Source: Bacteriovoracaceae bacterium (GTDB lineage: Bacteria; Bdellovibrionota; Bacteriovoracia; Bacteriovoracales; Bacteriovoracaceae). From it: a DNA stretch of 64,000 nt. The notes beneath the pieces were generated by a model. It was not told the DNA's origin, made no database searches, and was given only the letters and a program-made list of their open reading frames with translations. The translations under genes were made by a program, and so were the position numbers. The stretch spans positions 434,001-498,000 of the forward strand of contig CANFVK010000001.1 of the NCBI GenBank assembly GCA_947450475.1. Reading direction: 5' to 3'. This document shows, piece after piece, positions 27,722-36,735 of the stretch; within the stretch, counting starts at the first letter, position 1; every line of letters begins with the position of its first letter.

Positions 27722-28327
27722 ATGAAAATTGCATTAATGATATCAAGCCTGCTGATTCTTGCTTCGTGTTCATCTTTCAAGGCAGAAAGAGTTGATAATA
27801 AAACCTCTGATGAAAAAGCACTCAAAATTACTGACCAATGGCTTCAAGCAGATACTGAACAAGTCATTCGTGAAGCTATGAAAGAGATGGCGGATCACAA
27901 AGGACTTAGAAAGTATATGATGGAAAATGGTAAACAGTTAAAGATGTTCGTGGGAGAAGTCCAGAATTTAACCAGCGAAGCTTATTTTCCAATCTCAGAT
28001 ATTAACGATGAACTTTTAAATGAAATCTCTAAACAAGGTGATTTTGTCTTGGTTGATGCTGATGCTCGCAACCACATTTTGAAAGAAATTACCTATCAAA
28101 ATGACGGTATGGTTGATCCAAAATCGACTAAAAGGGTGGGGAAGCAAACTGGTGCTGACCTTATGATTTTTGGCAATATTTTTATGAAACCAGAATCTCG
28201 GGATGGCAAAACAATCAAGCAATACTCTATCAATCTTCGCATCACCGATATCGAAAAAGGAATAGAGATCTTTAGAACAAGATCAAAACTTTCTAAGTTT
28301 TCTGAACAAAGTAAAATGGGCTGGTAA
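27722..28327 (+). CDS. Penicillin-binding protein activator LpoB-like lipoprotein
   Basis: 201 aa; lipobox ILASC. The body matches the LpoB/CsgG-like fold: FVGEVQNLTSEAYFPISDINDEL, a long helix, then FVLVDADARN, KQTGADLMIFGNIF and KQYSINLRITDIEKG. In enterobacteria LpoB spans the periplasm to stimulate PBP1b. No PBP gene is near; in this cluster type the protein may serve another envelope role. A ribosome site (AGGAATATTTT) precedes the ATG. Confidence 0.85.
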   Translation: MKIALMISSLLILASCSSFKAERVDNKTSDEKALKITDQWLQADTEQVIREAMKEMADHKGLRKYMMENGKQLKMFVGEVQNLTSEAYFPISDINDELLNEISKQGDFVLVDADARNHILKEITYQNDGMVDPKSTKRVGKQTGADLMIFGNIFMKPESRDGKTIKQYSINLRITDIEKGIEIFRTRSKLSKFSEQSKMGW

Positions 28328-28351
28328 ACTCGAGTGTTTGACTTTTATAAA

Positions 28352-29884
28352 ATGGCTTTCAAAGTACTTTTGATTTGCTTATTAATAAGTAGCTGCTCTA
28401 GTGCCGGTCGAAAGGATCGTGACGAGCTCAGAACTTTATATTTAACTGGGGCCTATGATAATGGGCTCCAGCTTTTGTCTAAATCTGAATTTTATTTAAG
28501 CGAAAAAGAAAAATTGCTTACTCTTATGGAAAAAGGGATGTTGTTGCATTCTAAGGGTGATTGGAAGCAGTCAACAGTTGCTCTTGATGAAGCCCGAAAC
28601 CTTTCCAATAAATTGTATACTATTTCAATTTCTAAAAAAGCAGAGAAAAATTTTGTTAATGATACAGTTGATGTTTTCTATGGTGAAGTTTATGAGCGCT
28701 CAATGCTTTATTTTTATCTCTCACTAAATGCTATTTTGACTTACCAACAATCGAAAAACCGAGATGATCTTTTTCGGGCCCGTGCAGAAATTTTAGCTTG
28801 GGATGCTTTTTTAGCCTCAATAAAAGAAGAACGACTTGGGAAATCAGTTTTTAAAAATGATCTTTTGCTTAAACTCTATGGCGCTAAGATTCATCAAATG
28901 ATGGGAACCAGAGAAGATGAGCAAATTGCGACAATTCTATTAAGCGATGCTAAGAATATAATTTACAAAAATTATAATTCTTATCCTACCTTCAACGGTC
29001 TCTATAAAGAATTTAAAAAAGATTATGAAAAACTAGCGACTCTTCCAGCTTCAGAAGTTCAAAAAAATTATATTGCTCCTACTGATTTTCAAAAATCATT
29101 AATGTCCTATATTGACCAAAGTCTTGAAGCAATAAAATCTCCCAAAAAGAAAGACTCTAAAAAAACAAGAGTCACTCTCGTTCTCCAGAAAGGAGTTATA
29201 GCCCAAAAAATCGCTGAAAAAAATTTTTATGGACTAGATTTTTTGGCAAAAGAGCCACTTGTGTCTCTTTTTGTTGCGGATGTATTGGGATTGCTTCCTA
29301 CTGCAAATACCTATAATCCAGGTGGAGCTTATCTTGGATTAGTTGTGGCGAGCACTGCGCTCAATACCGTTGGAGTCGGATTTGAATTGCCTAAAATTCA
29401 AAATTTTTCTCAGCCTAAAAAAATCTATTTATCAGTTATAGATAAAGATAAAAAAGAGATAGCTTCTAAGGAGTTGCCATTGGTTGACCCCATGGGGGAT
29501 ATTGCAGAGGAAGCCGTTTTTGAGCAATCAGCTTGGACGTACACTCGAGTGGGCACCAGATTGGCCATCAAGCATGCATCGGCTATTTTAGCCTCTTTTG
29601 CAACCTATAAAGCTTTGGGTGGAAAACAGCAGAATGATTTTTTTGCCAGAAATGCAGCACTCCTTCAATATATTGGAGCCTCTAAAGTAATTGAAGAATC
29701 TGAAAAAGCTGATACCCGTTACTGGTCCACGTTACCAAATGAGCTGCGGATGATTGATCTAGATTTAGCACCGGGAAATTATTCATTAGTCTTAAAACTT
29801 GAATCGTCAGAGAAAATGGAGCTTGGGACCATTCAAATCACATCCCAAGAAATGCCTTATATTGTCAGCATTAGAAAAAATTAA
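28352..29884 (+). CDS. COG3014-family lipoprotein
   Basis: About 510 aa; lipobox LISSC at residues 11-15 from the ATG at 28352 (a GTG at 28334 would add six residues). The N-terminal half is helical and TPR-like (KLLTLMEKGMLLHSKGDW, WKQSTVALDEA), the middle has TRVTLVLQKGVIAQKIAEK, and the C-terminal part a beta domain. It matches the COG3014 proteins found next to LpoB-like genes in several Gram-negatives. Last gene of the operon, convergent with the FTR1 gene. Confidence 0.82.
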   Translation: MAFKVLLICLLISSCSSAGRKDRDELRTLYLTGAYDNGLQLLSKSEFYLSEKEKLLTLMEKGMLLHSKGDWKQSTVALDEARNLSNKLYTISISKKAEKNFVNDTVDVFYGEVYERSMLYFYLSLNAILTYQQSKNRDDLFRARAEILAWDAFLASIKEERLGKSVFKNDLLLKLYGAKIHQMMGTREDEQIATILLSDAKNIIYKNYNSYPTFNGLYKEFKKDYEKLATLPASEVQKNYIAPTDFQKSLMSYIDQSLEAIKSPKKKDSKKTRVTLVLQKGVIAQKIAEKNFYGLDFLAKEPLVSLFVADVLGLLPTANTYNPGGAYLGLVVASTALNTVGVGFELPKIQNFSQPKKIYLSVIDKDKKEIASKELPLVDPMGDIAEEAVFEQSAWTYTRVGTRLAIKHASAILASFATYKALGGKQQNDFFARNAALLQYIGASKVIEESEKADTRYWSTLPNELRMIDLDLAPGNYSLVLKLESSEKMELGTIQITSQEMPYIVSIRKN

Positions 29885-29887
29885 AGA

Positions 29888-31831
29888 TTAGGCTTGAGCG
29901 CTAGAGTTTGAGCGAGTGTTTAAGTTTAATAAAATAAATGCTAATAAAAGTGTGAACATTTGAGCCGTCATAGTTTGCCAGGTCGGAAATAGACCAAAGG
30001 TATCAAAACGCAAATTGATAGGTAAGGATGTCGAATTGAGAATGCCAGCTTCCTGCAGAGAATGAACTGCTTTGCCCGAGAGAATAAAGGCCAGAAGCGA
30101 AGTGAGAATAGACGATATTTTAAATAATTCCCGGATCGGCATTTTTTTAGAGTAGGCAAGAGCAAAGTAAGAAAGCACAAAGATAAGAATAAGTGCGGTT
30201 GCCAATCCTAAGCCTATTGCGTTTTTACCAATTTCATTTGTTTGAAAATAGAGTGCGCGAATAAATAAAACGGTTTCGAATGCTTCTCTGAAAACAGATA
30301 AAAACGAAATAGAAGCAAGCGCCCAAAGATTTTTGTTGTCTATGGCGCCTTTTACTTTTTCGTGGATGAATTTTTTCCAGCGTGTTATTTCTGTTTGCCG
30401 ATGAAGCCAAAAGCCAAAATACAGGAGTACGATTACCGCAAAAGTTGAAGTCACTGCCTCGAGCATTTCACGACTTGCTCCACTTAATTTCATTAAAAAA
30501 CCTGAGAGAGTCCAAGCGACAAAGCCTAGTGCAAGTGCTGACAGCCAGCCAGCGTGAACCCACATCGCTGCTCGCTTATTACCGAAAGCCTTAATGACGG
30601 AAAGTAGAGTAAGAATAATCAAAACAGCTTCAAAACCTTCTCGCAAAATGATGCCAAAGGCTCCGGAAAAAGCAACTCCAAAACTCAACTCTTTCTTGGT
30701 CAGGGCTTCTTCAACTTCATTTAATAGTTTTTGGGTTGTTAAGATTTGACTTTCTAATATCTCAGGAGAGTTAGTATTATCAGAAATAATTTTTCTGATT
30801 TTACTCATCTCTATTTCAATTTTACTCACCAATGCTGAATCGTTAGCCTTTATAGCTGGTTCCACTGGCTCAATGCCTTCAAGATAAGCTTGTAGGGCAA
30901 GTCGCTTGGAATCTTTTGTCGAATTATTTTTGTAAGCTTCTAGTGATTGATCAAGAAAATTTTTTGCCTTGTTTAAATAATAAGAATTAGTTGTAGTATT
31001 GTTTTTAGTTCGCAGCATGGCTAACGCTAATTCTTTATTTTTATTTTCCTTAGTATAAATTTTTTCCATTAATTGAGCATCAGACAGACTGGCCATATCT
31101 TCTAGCGTAAATGAGTAAGTGTTAGTGGGAGAAATCGAGCCTTTTCTGGCAATACTTACATGACGAAGTGACATAACATAGAAAGCCAAGTCCCAAACTT
31201 CTTTGTCGCTAAATTGGTTCCACGCCACCATTGAAGTTCCAGGAACTCCTAAGCGAATAGTATTGTAACTATGAAATGCTGAAATGGAGTTCATTCGCGT
31301 TGAATTAAAAAAATTGGCTGGTTTTGGGGTTAAATCTTTAGCAGAGGGGCCATCACCCATGCCAGACTTGCCGTGACAACTCGTGCAGTTTTGTTCAAAA
31401 AGAATTTTGCCGTTAGCAAGAGAAGGCCAGGCATTGGGAGCAAGTTCAATCTTAGAAATATTAATAAATACTTTTTGTAAATCTCGGGCCAGCAGCGCGA
31501 CGTCTATCGCACTAGCTTTGTTATTAATGAGTGTTTTTAACGATTGTACTTTGGAAAATATCAACGGATCATTTTTAATTTCGGGAACTGTCGATGAAAT
31601 TTCAATAATTTTTTCTGAGAATTCTTTTTGTTCATTGAATTCAGATTGAGAAAGTATTTTGCCATCAGAGACGGCCCCTTGATAATCATGGGCCAGGTAA
31701 TCGAGCAAGTGAATGGCATAGCGGGGTGATTTTTCGGCTTCACCTCCATTTTGAACACTTTGTGCATAAAGCATATTGAGGGCTAAGCAAAAGTATAAAG
31801 TAGCTAGTAATAGAGTTTTAATCATAATCAT
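29888..31831 (-). CDS. Cytochrome c-FTR1 iron permease fusion
   Basis: 647 aa. Signal peptide to about residue 24; cytochrome c domain with heme motif C149-TS-C152-H153 in NCTSCHGKSGMGDG; helical linker; then an FTR1-type permease with seven or so helices and both iron motifs, REGFE at 397-401 and REAFE at 515-519. In bacteria this architecture (EfeU-like with periplasmic cytochrome) is thought to import Fe(III) after coupling to ferrous-iron oxidation. It stands alone; no EfeO or EfeB is adjacent. Confidence 0.92.
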   Translation of the reverse strand: MIMIKTLLLATLYFCLALNMLYAQSVQNGGEAEKSPRYAIHLLDYLAHDYQGAVSDGKILSQSEFNEQKEFSEKIIEISSTVPEIKNDPLIFSKVQSLKTLINNKASAIDVALLARDLQKVFINISKIELAPNAWPSLANGKILFEQNCTSCHGKSGMGDGPSAKDLTPKPANFFNSTRMNSISAFHSYNTIRLGVPGTSMVAWNQFSDKEVWDLAFYVMSLRHVSIARKGSISPTNTYSFTLEDMASLSDAQLMEKIYTKENKNKELALAMLRTKNNTTTNSYYLNKAKNFLDQSLEAYKNNSTKDSKRLALQAYLEGIEPVEPAIKANDSALVSKIEIEMSKIRKIISDNTNSPEILESQILTTQKLLNEVEEALTKKELSFGVAFSGAFGIILREGFEAVLIILTLLSVIKAFGNKRAAMWVHAGWLSALALGFVAWTLSGFLMKLSGASREMLEAVTSTFAVIVLLYFGFWLHRQTEITRWKKFIHEKVKGAIDNKNLWALASISFLSVFREAFETVLFIRALYFQTNEIGKNAIGLGLATALILIFVLSYFALAYSKKMPIRELFKISSILTSLLAFILSGKAVHSLQEAGILNSTSLPINLRFDTFGLFPTWQTMTAQMFTLLLAFILLNLNTRSNSSAQA

Positions 31832-31945
31832 CTCTAGTGGATCTTACATGTATAGTCATACCTACAAAAGTTTGACTGGTCAACCAAAAATCCACTGGAT
31901 CTACCTAATACAAAAGCCAGACATTCATAAAATCAGTTAATTACG

Positions 31946-32584
31946 CTATTGCCAGAAGTCTTGATGATAATCAAATTGAGTGATTATTTTTATATTTTGC
32001 AAATATTGATGAACTTTTTCGCTGAACTGAAACTCAGGAAAGACGTACATACCCCACAATTGGGCGGCCAGCATTATGTCTAAGATGGTGAACTTTGGAC
32101 TTTTGTAAAATGCAATAAGATGCGGTTCTATCTCCAGGTTAATGAGAGATTCAAGCTTGGCCAAATGCATTTCTTTATTTTTAATTAAATTTTTAAAAGA
32201 ACCTCTTTTAAGTTCTTTCTTTGTTTGAAAATATTTTCTTGATTGGGGATTAAACTCTGGAGTCCAAACCCAATAAGGCATGCAGAGTGAGTGAACAGGA
32301 TCACTTAATAATGTAAGTAGCGTTTCTATTTCAGTATTTTGTCCCAGCAGGCCCCAAGATAATGTGTCTTGTGTATCAACTGACTTTAAAATGTCCAGAC
32401 TTTCATTTTGAATTTTTCCGTTGCCATAATCCACGATAGGCAACATTTTTTTTCCTGTAAGCCTATTTGGAGTGGACTCATCATCGTAGGCAAGAACAAT
32501 CGATTCGTAGGATAGCTTAAGTGCGCCCAGGCCCATTCTAACTCGTATACAATAGGGGCAATGAACATAGTGATAAAGTTTCAT
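31946..32584 (-). CDS. grxB: Glutaredoxin 2-like protein
   Basis: About 212 aa from the ATG at 32584 (MKLYHYVHCPYC). Glutaredoxin CPYC active site at residues 9-12, KKMLPIVDYGNGKIQNES carrying the cis-Pro glutathione site, and a GST-like helical C-domain, giving the double-domain size of Grx2. Reduces protein disulfides with glutathione. The upstream in-frame ATG at 32614 would add an unconserved extension. Confidence 0.88.
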   Translation of the reverse strand: MKLYHYVHCPYCIRVRMGLGALKLSYESIVLAYDDESTPNRLTGKKMLPIVDYGNGKIQNESLDILKSVDTQDTLSWGLLGQNTEIETLLTLLSDPVHSLCMPYWVWTPEFNPQSRKYFQTKKELKRGSFKNLIKNKEMHLAKLESLINLEIEPHLIAFYKSPKFTILDIMLAAQLWGMYVFPEFQFSEKVHQYLQNIKIITQFDYHQDFWQ

Positions 32585-32655
32585 TAAGAAATACCTCATT
32601 AAAGATAAATTCATTTAGAAATACCATTTTTCAGCAAAAATTGTTAATTTTATTT

Positions 32656-33981
32656 ATGAGAAAAATTTCAAACGATTTATGGTCATTGTTTTGGACTCAA
32701 TTTTTTGGAGCATTGAATGATAATGTATTTAAAAATGCATTGGTCATTCTCATTACCTATCAAGGAGTGAGCCTATATGGGCTTAATTCTCAATCATTGG
32801 TTGCCCTGTCCGGGGGCGTTTTTATCTTACCTTTTTTCTTTCTATCGGCGACTTCAGGTCAACTTGCGGATAAATTTGAGAAAACTACCATTGTTGTTCT
32901 GATAAAAAAATTTGAAATACTAATTGGTCTAATCGCCATTTTTGGACTTTTTTATAAAAATTATCCAATTCTTTTGTTAACTTTATTTCTTTTTGGGCTT
33001 CATTCAACATTTTTTGGTCCCATAAAGTATTCACTGATTCCTCACTATTCTAAAAGTGAGAGTTTGGTATTTTCCAATGCCTTGATTAGTTCGGGCACTT
33101 TTGTAGCGATTTTAATTGGTACCATTCTCGGTGGAATTGCAGTGAGCGATCAATCCAATTTATGGTTTTTAAAAATTCTTATTATCGGTTTTGCTAGTCT
33201 TGGCTTGATCTTTGCCAAACGACTCAATAGTGTACCAGTCGTTGAGGATGAGGAAATTGAAAAAACTAAAATAGATTGGAATTTTTTTAGTTCTACAAAG
33301 ACCATTTTAAAATTGGTCTTTAAAAATTCGAAGATAGCTATTTTAATCATTGGACTTTCATGGTTTTGGTTTTTGGGGGCAGGCTTACTTTCATTGCTTC
33401 CTGTTTTGGCTAAAGATATTTTTCATGGCAATGAGCATGTCGCGACCATGCTGCTTTTTACTTTCACAGTTGGAATGGGCGTTGGGCCTTTTGTCTTTGA
33501 GAAAATGACTAAGGGAAAAATTATTCGCGCCTTTATTCCGTTAAGTTTAATTGTTATGAGTTTTTCTATTTTTGATATTGCTTTCATCATTAATAATTTA
33601 AGCAAGCAAATTGTGTTGATGGGGATTGTAACAAGTCTTAAGGGCAGTATCGGTGTGCTGGAGTTCTTTCATTTAAAAATGAGTTTTCGGCTTTTATTTG
33701 ATTTGTTCTTTTTGTCATTTTTTGGAGGAATATTTACGGTGCCTCAGTTTGCCGAGCTTCAGAGGATTACTTCTCGCAATGAACTTTCGAGAATTGTCGC
33801 CGGAAATAATATTCTCAATGCGATGGCCATGGTAACTGTTTCAGTAGTATTAATGATTCTTCACTTAAAGCACTTTGACTTAGCAAATATTTTTGCAGTC
33901 TTGGGTTTTCTCAATCTTGGGATGTGCATTTTTCTTATTTTTTTCTATCGAAATGAATTCAATAAATTTTGGAGATTTTAA
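32656..33981 (+). CDS. MFS transporter, LplT-like lysophospholipid flippase
   Basis: About 441 aa with 12 membrane helices. The N-terminal WTQFFGALNDNVFKNALVIL is the diagnostic segment of LplT-type transporters that flip lysophospholipids inward for re-acylation. The partner acyltransferase (Aas), often fused or adjacent, is absent; a PNKP-like HAD gene follows instead, overlapped by TAATG. Start at ATG 32656 in preference to TTG 32641. Confidence 0.85.
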   Translation: MRKISNDLWSLFWTQFFGALNDNVFKNALVILITYQGVSLYGLNSQSLVALSGGVFILPFFFLSATSGQLADKFEKTTIVVLIKKFEILIGLIAIFGLFYKNYPILLLTLFLFGLHSTFFGPIKYSLIPHYSKSESLVFSNALISSGTFVAILIGTILGGIAVSDQSNLWFLKILIIGFASLGLIFAKRLNSVPVVEDEEIEKTKIDWNFFSSTKTILKLVFKNSKIAILIIGLSWFWFLGAGLLSLLPVLAKDIFHGNEHVATMLLFTFTVGMGVGPFVFEKMTKGKIIRAFIPLSLIVMSFSIFDIAFIINNLSKQIVLMGIVTSLKGSIGVLEFFHLKMSFRLLFDLFFLSFFGGIFTVPQFAELQRITSRNELSRIVAGNNILNAMAMVTVSVVLMILHLKHFDLANIFAVLGFLNLGMCIFLIFFYRNEFNKFWRF

Positions 33982-34430
33982 TGACTCTTCGCAAACCTGC
34001 CATCATCGTCGATTTAGATGGAACGCTATGTGATGTTGAGCATCGCGTACATCATGTAAGAGGTGCGACTAGAAATTGGAAAATGTTCAATGAGCTTATG
34101 GTGCATGATACCTTAAATCACTGGTGCTTTGAAATAATTGAAGCGATGAGTCAGCGTAGTTATCAAATTCTTTTTGTGACAGGTAGAGCAGAGGAGTACA
34201 GGTTTCATACGCAAGAGTGGTTAAACAAAGAAAATGTGAAATACGACCAACTGTATATGCGAGGTGTGCTGGATCAAAGAGAGGATGCAGATGTAAAAGA
34301 GGACATCTATCTCAATCTAATTGAACCTTTTTGTCAGGTATTGTTCGTGATAGATGATCGCAAAAGTGTAGTCGATAGATGGCGAAAACTAGAGTTGGTT
34401 TGTCTACAATGTGCTCCAGGAAATTTTTAG
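33981..34430 (+). CDS. HAD-superfamily phosphatase, polynucleotide kinase 3'-phosphatase-like
   Basis: 149 aa. HAD motif I is VDLDGTLCD with KPAIIV before it; motif II FVTGRAEEYR; motif III/IV VIDDRKSVVDRW. This size and the RVHHV segment fit the phosphatase domain of T4-type polynucleotide kinase (PNKP). There is no kinase domain. The ATG at 33981 overlaps the preceding TAA and follows GGAG. Confidence 0.83.
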   Translation: MTLRKPAIIVDLDGTLCDVEHRVHHVRGATRNWKMFNELMVHDTLNHWCFEIIEAMSQRSYQILFVTGRAEEYRFHTQEWLNKENVKYDQLYMRGVLDQREDADVKEDIYLNLIEPFCQVLFVIDDRKSVVDRWRKLELVCLQCAPGNF

Positions 34431-34496
34431 TCTCTTTACTCCGATAATCCTAGTATGGTAAAAAATTGGCGTTATTAACACTCATAAAAGGATTTT

Positions 34497-34652
34497 ATGA
34501 TGATCGTTGAAATTCCAAATTGGCCTTTGGTTTCTCTAGAAAAAGTTAAATTCAGAAATTTTCTCATATATTGGATTTTCTCTTTTTATTCCTACGAACC
34601 AAAATCCCTGTATAATTTTAAAGGTCATCAAACACTTTTTTTAGAATCTTAA
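34497..34652 (+). CDS. Candidate small protein (51 aa)
   Basis: Short frame MMIVEIPNWPLVSLEKV... ending GHQTLFLES, with an AAAAGGA ribosome site four bases before the ATG, in a 230-bp gap. Its stop lies nine bases before the next lipoprotein start, which has its own AAGGA. A TATAAT box at 34611-34616 lies inside it, so the region may instead be promoter DNA. No family recognised. Confidence 0.35.
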   Translation: MMIVEIPNWPLVSLEKVKFRNFLIYWIFSFYSYEPKSLYNFKGHQTLFLES

Positions 34653-34660
34653 GGAATTAA

Positions 34661-35362
34661 ATGAAAATGAATTTGTCTCACTCATTGCTTATCAATTTAA
34701 TTTTGGTATCTCTGTTTGGGTGCAAGGCAAATCAAGAGAGTTTCAGTAAAGATGTCACCGGCCTTGGGGCAATCACCCAAGTCACAGAACGAAATTTCAC
34801 TTCAGAAGAATTAGATATCGGCAGAAGAATTTGTAAAAATCTCAAAAGTAAGCGAGAGTTTTTTGAAACTCTTACTAATGAAAAAGAAAAATTTATGCTT
34901 ATGGTGCAATATCGCAACTGTGAAGATACCTTATATTCTAATGCAACTTTTGATGCCTCAATTTCCAATGCGAATCCCAGTGGTCTTGAATATATTGCCG
35001 TTCGTGATAATTTCTTAAAAGATATCATCACTGATCAAAGCGCTGTAATGAAAGTCCTTTGTGATGAAATGTTAGTAACAAATAATGTTAGCAATACTTT
35101 CTCAACAACAAATTTCAAATATGTCATTAATTTTCTCATAGCAGGTAGCTATGATCGATTTGAAGTCATCAAAGCTAAAAAAATCTCAAATGCAAGGTAT
35201 GAAACAATAAGTGCAGAAGGTGTTTCAATTATAGGTCGAACTTCTCAAGCTGCATCGAAATTTTTTGGTGTTGAAAAAGATAGAATTCGCTATGTTGCTT
35301 GCGATTCAAGTCATTTCTCTACAGTGCACCAATCTTGGCTTGAAGCGCTGACTAATTTTTAA
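34661..35362 (+). CDS. Hypothetical lipoprotein (233 aa)
   Basis: Type II signal peptide with lipobox SLFGC. The mature part contains four cysteines (in RRICKN, YRNCEDT, LCDEM and ACDSSH) and no membrane segment. No family recognised. AAGGA ribosome site seven bases before the start. Monocistronic by spacing. Confidence 0.7.
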   Translation: MKMNLSHSLLINLILVSLFGCKANQESFSKDVTGLGAITQVTERNFTSEELDIGRRICKNLKSKREFFETLTNEKEKFMLMVQYRNCEDTLYSNATFDASISNANPSGLEYIAVRDNFLKDIITDQSAVMKVLCDEMLVTNNVSNTFSTTNFKYVINFLIAGSYDRFEVIKAKKISNARYETISAEGVSIIGRTSQAASKFFGVEKDRIRYVACDSSHFSTVHQSWLEALTNF

Positions 35363-35431
35363 AATAAATTTATTGTAATTTATGGTTATTCCTGTTTCTA
35401 TATTTGAAATTTAGAAACGAAGGAATTCATC

Positions 35432-36718
35432 ATGATTAAAAGTTCTCACCCTCATCGCAAACCAGGTTATGAATTAAATGGTGTTGCACTCAAACCAGAA
35501 ACTTTAATGATGGGTTATGGATATAAACCTAAGCTCTCTGAAGGAGCTTTGAAATGTCCAATATTTCAAACTTCAACTTTTGTTTTTAATACTGCCGAGG
35601 ATGGCAAGGAATTTTTCTCCATAGCTTATGGTAAAAAAGAAAATACAGAAAAAAAAGAATTAGGGCTAATATATTCGAGAATCAATAATCCTGATTTGGA
35701 AATTTTAGAAGATCGTCTTGCGGTATGGGATGATGCCGATATGTCTGCTGTTTTTCCTTCAGGGATGGCCGCTATTACTACAATGATGTTAGAGTTTTTG
35801 CGACCGGGAGACACTCTCTTATTTTCCCAGCCTCTATATGGAGGGACTCATCACTTTATTGAAAAGGTCTTAATTCAATACGGAATTAAAGCTTATGGTA
35901 TTCGGGGTGGTTGTAATTATAATGAAATAAAAAAAATCATTGAAGAAAATAAAATGCAAGAAACATTGGCCATGATTTATTTGGAATCACCTGCTAATCC
36001 AACGAATGAACTCATCGATATTGAAGCCTTTGCAGAAATAGCCAAATATTTTTCAAAGCCTAATAAAAAAATCATTACGGCAGTGGACAATACATTTTTA
36101 GGTCCCGTTTTTCAGCAACCAATCAAGCACGGAGCAGACTTAGTTTTATATTCTGCTACAAAATTCATAGGTGGGCATTCGGACCTTATTGCAGGAGTAT
36201 GCTCAGGCGAAAAAAATCTTATGATCAGAGTTAAAACCCTTCGAACATTTTTAGGTAGTGTCCCAGACGCTTGGACCTCGTGGTTGATGCTGAGAAGCCT
36301 TGAGACTTTAAAAATTAGAATGAAAACTCAATGTGAAAATGCCAAAAAGGTCACTAGCTTTTTATGCACTCATCCTCGTGTCGAGAAAGTGTATTACCCA
36401 AGTCTTCATCAAGAAGGAAGCGAGCAACACGATATTTACAAACGTCATTGCCAAGATTCTGGCTCGATGATTTCTTTTGATGTTAAAGGTGGAGAAAAAG
36501 AAGCCTTCAAATTTTTAAATAGCCTAAAAGTTTTTCACTTAGCTGTTTCGCTAGGTGGAACTGAATCATTGGCAGAGCATCCTTACACTATGACTCACAC
36601 AGATGTTCCAGATGACGAAAAAAAACTCTATCATCTAACTGACAAAATGGTTCGCCTCTCGATTGGAATCGAGGACGCAGACGACTTGATCCGCGACCTC
36701 ACTCAAGCGTTAAGCTAA
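35432..36718 (+). CDS. Cystathionine gamma-synthase / methionine gamma-lyase family PLP enzyme
   Basis: 428-aa Cys/Met-metabolism PLP enzyme. PLP-lysine K244 in SATKFIGGHSD; cofactor stacking segment PLYGGTHHF; Asp in AVDNTFLGP; substrate loop SLGGTESLAEHP. The N-terminal extension (HPHRKPGYELNGVALKPETLMMGYGY) fits the group annotated as cystathionine gamma-synthase family. Whether it does transsulfuration or gamma-elimination cannot be told from sequence. Confidence 0.9.
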   Translation: MIKSSHPHRKPGYELNGVALKPETLMMGYGYKPKLSEGALKCPIFQTSTFVFNTAEDGKEFFSIAYGKKENTEKKELGLIYSRINNPDLEILEDRLAVWDDADMSAVFPSGMAAITTMMLEFLRPGDTLLFSQPLYGGTHHFIEKVLIQYGIKAYGIRGGCNYNEIKKIIEENKMQETLAMIYLESPANPTNELIDIEAFAEIAKYFSKPNKKIITAVDNTFLGPVFQQPIKHGADLVLYSATKFIGGHSDLIAGVCSGEKNLMIRVKTLRTFLGSVPDAWTSWLMLRSLETLKIRMKTQCENAKKVTSFLCTHPRVEKVYYPSLHQEGSEQHDIYKRHCQDSGSMISFDVKGGEKEAFKFLNSLKVFHLAVSLGGTESLAEHPYTMTHTDVPDDEKKLYHLTDKMVRLSIGIEDADDLIRDLTQALS

Positions 36719-36735
36719 AATCTACGCAAGATTTT
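36717..36735. terminator. Weak bidirectional hairpin between convergent genes
   Basis: Stem AAAATCT/AGATTTT with a five-base loop spans the stop codons of the PLP enzyme and transketolase genes. AT-rich ends could give a U tract for either strand, but no long T run follows. Confidence 0.35.

Noticed and set aside
31832..31945. Possible Fur box or hairpin upstream of the cytochrome c-FTR1 gene (AGTGGAT/ATCCACT and TTGACCAGTCAA)
   Set aside because: No good match to a Fur consensus; the arms are short and widely spaced.
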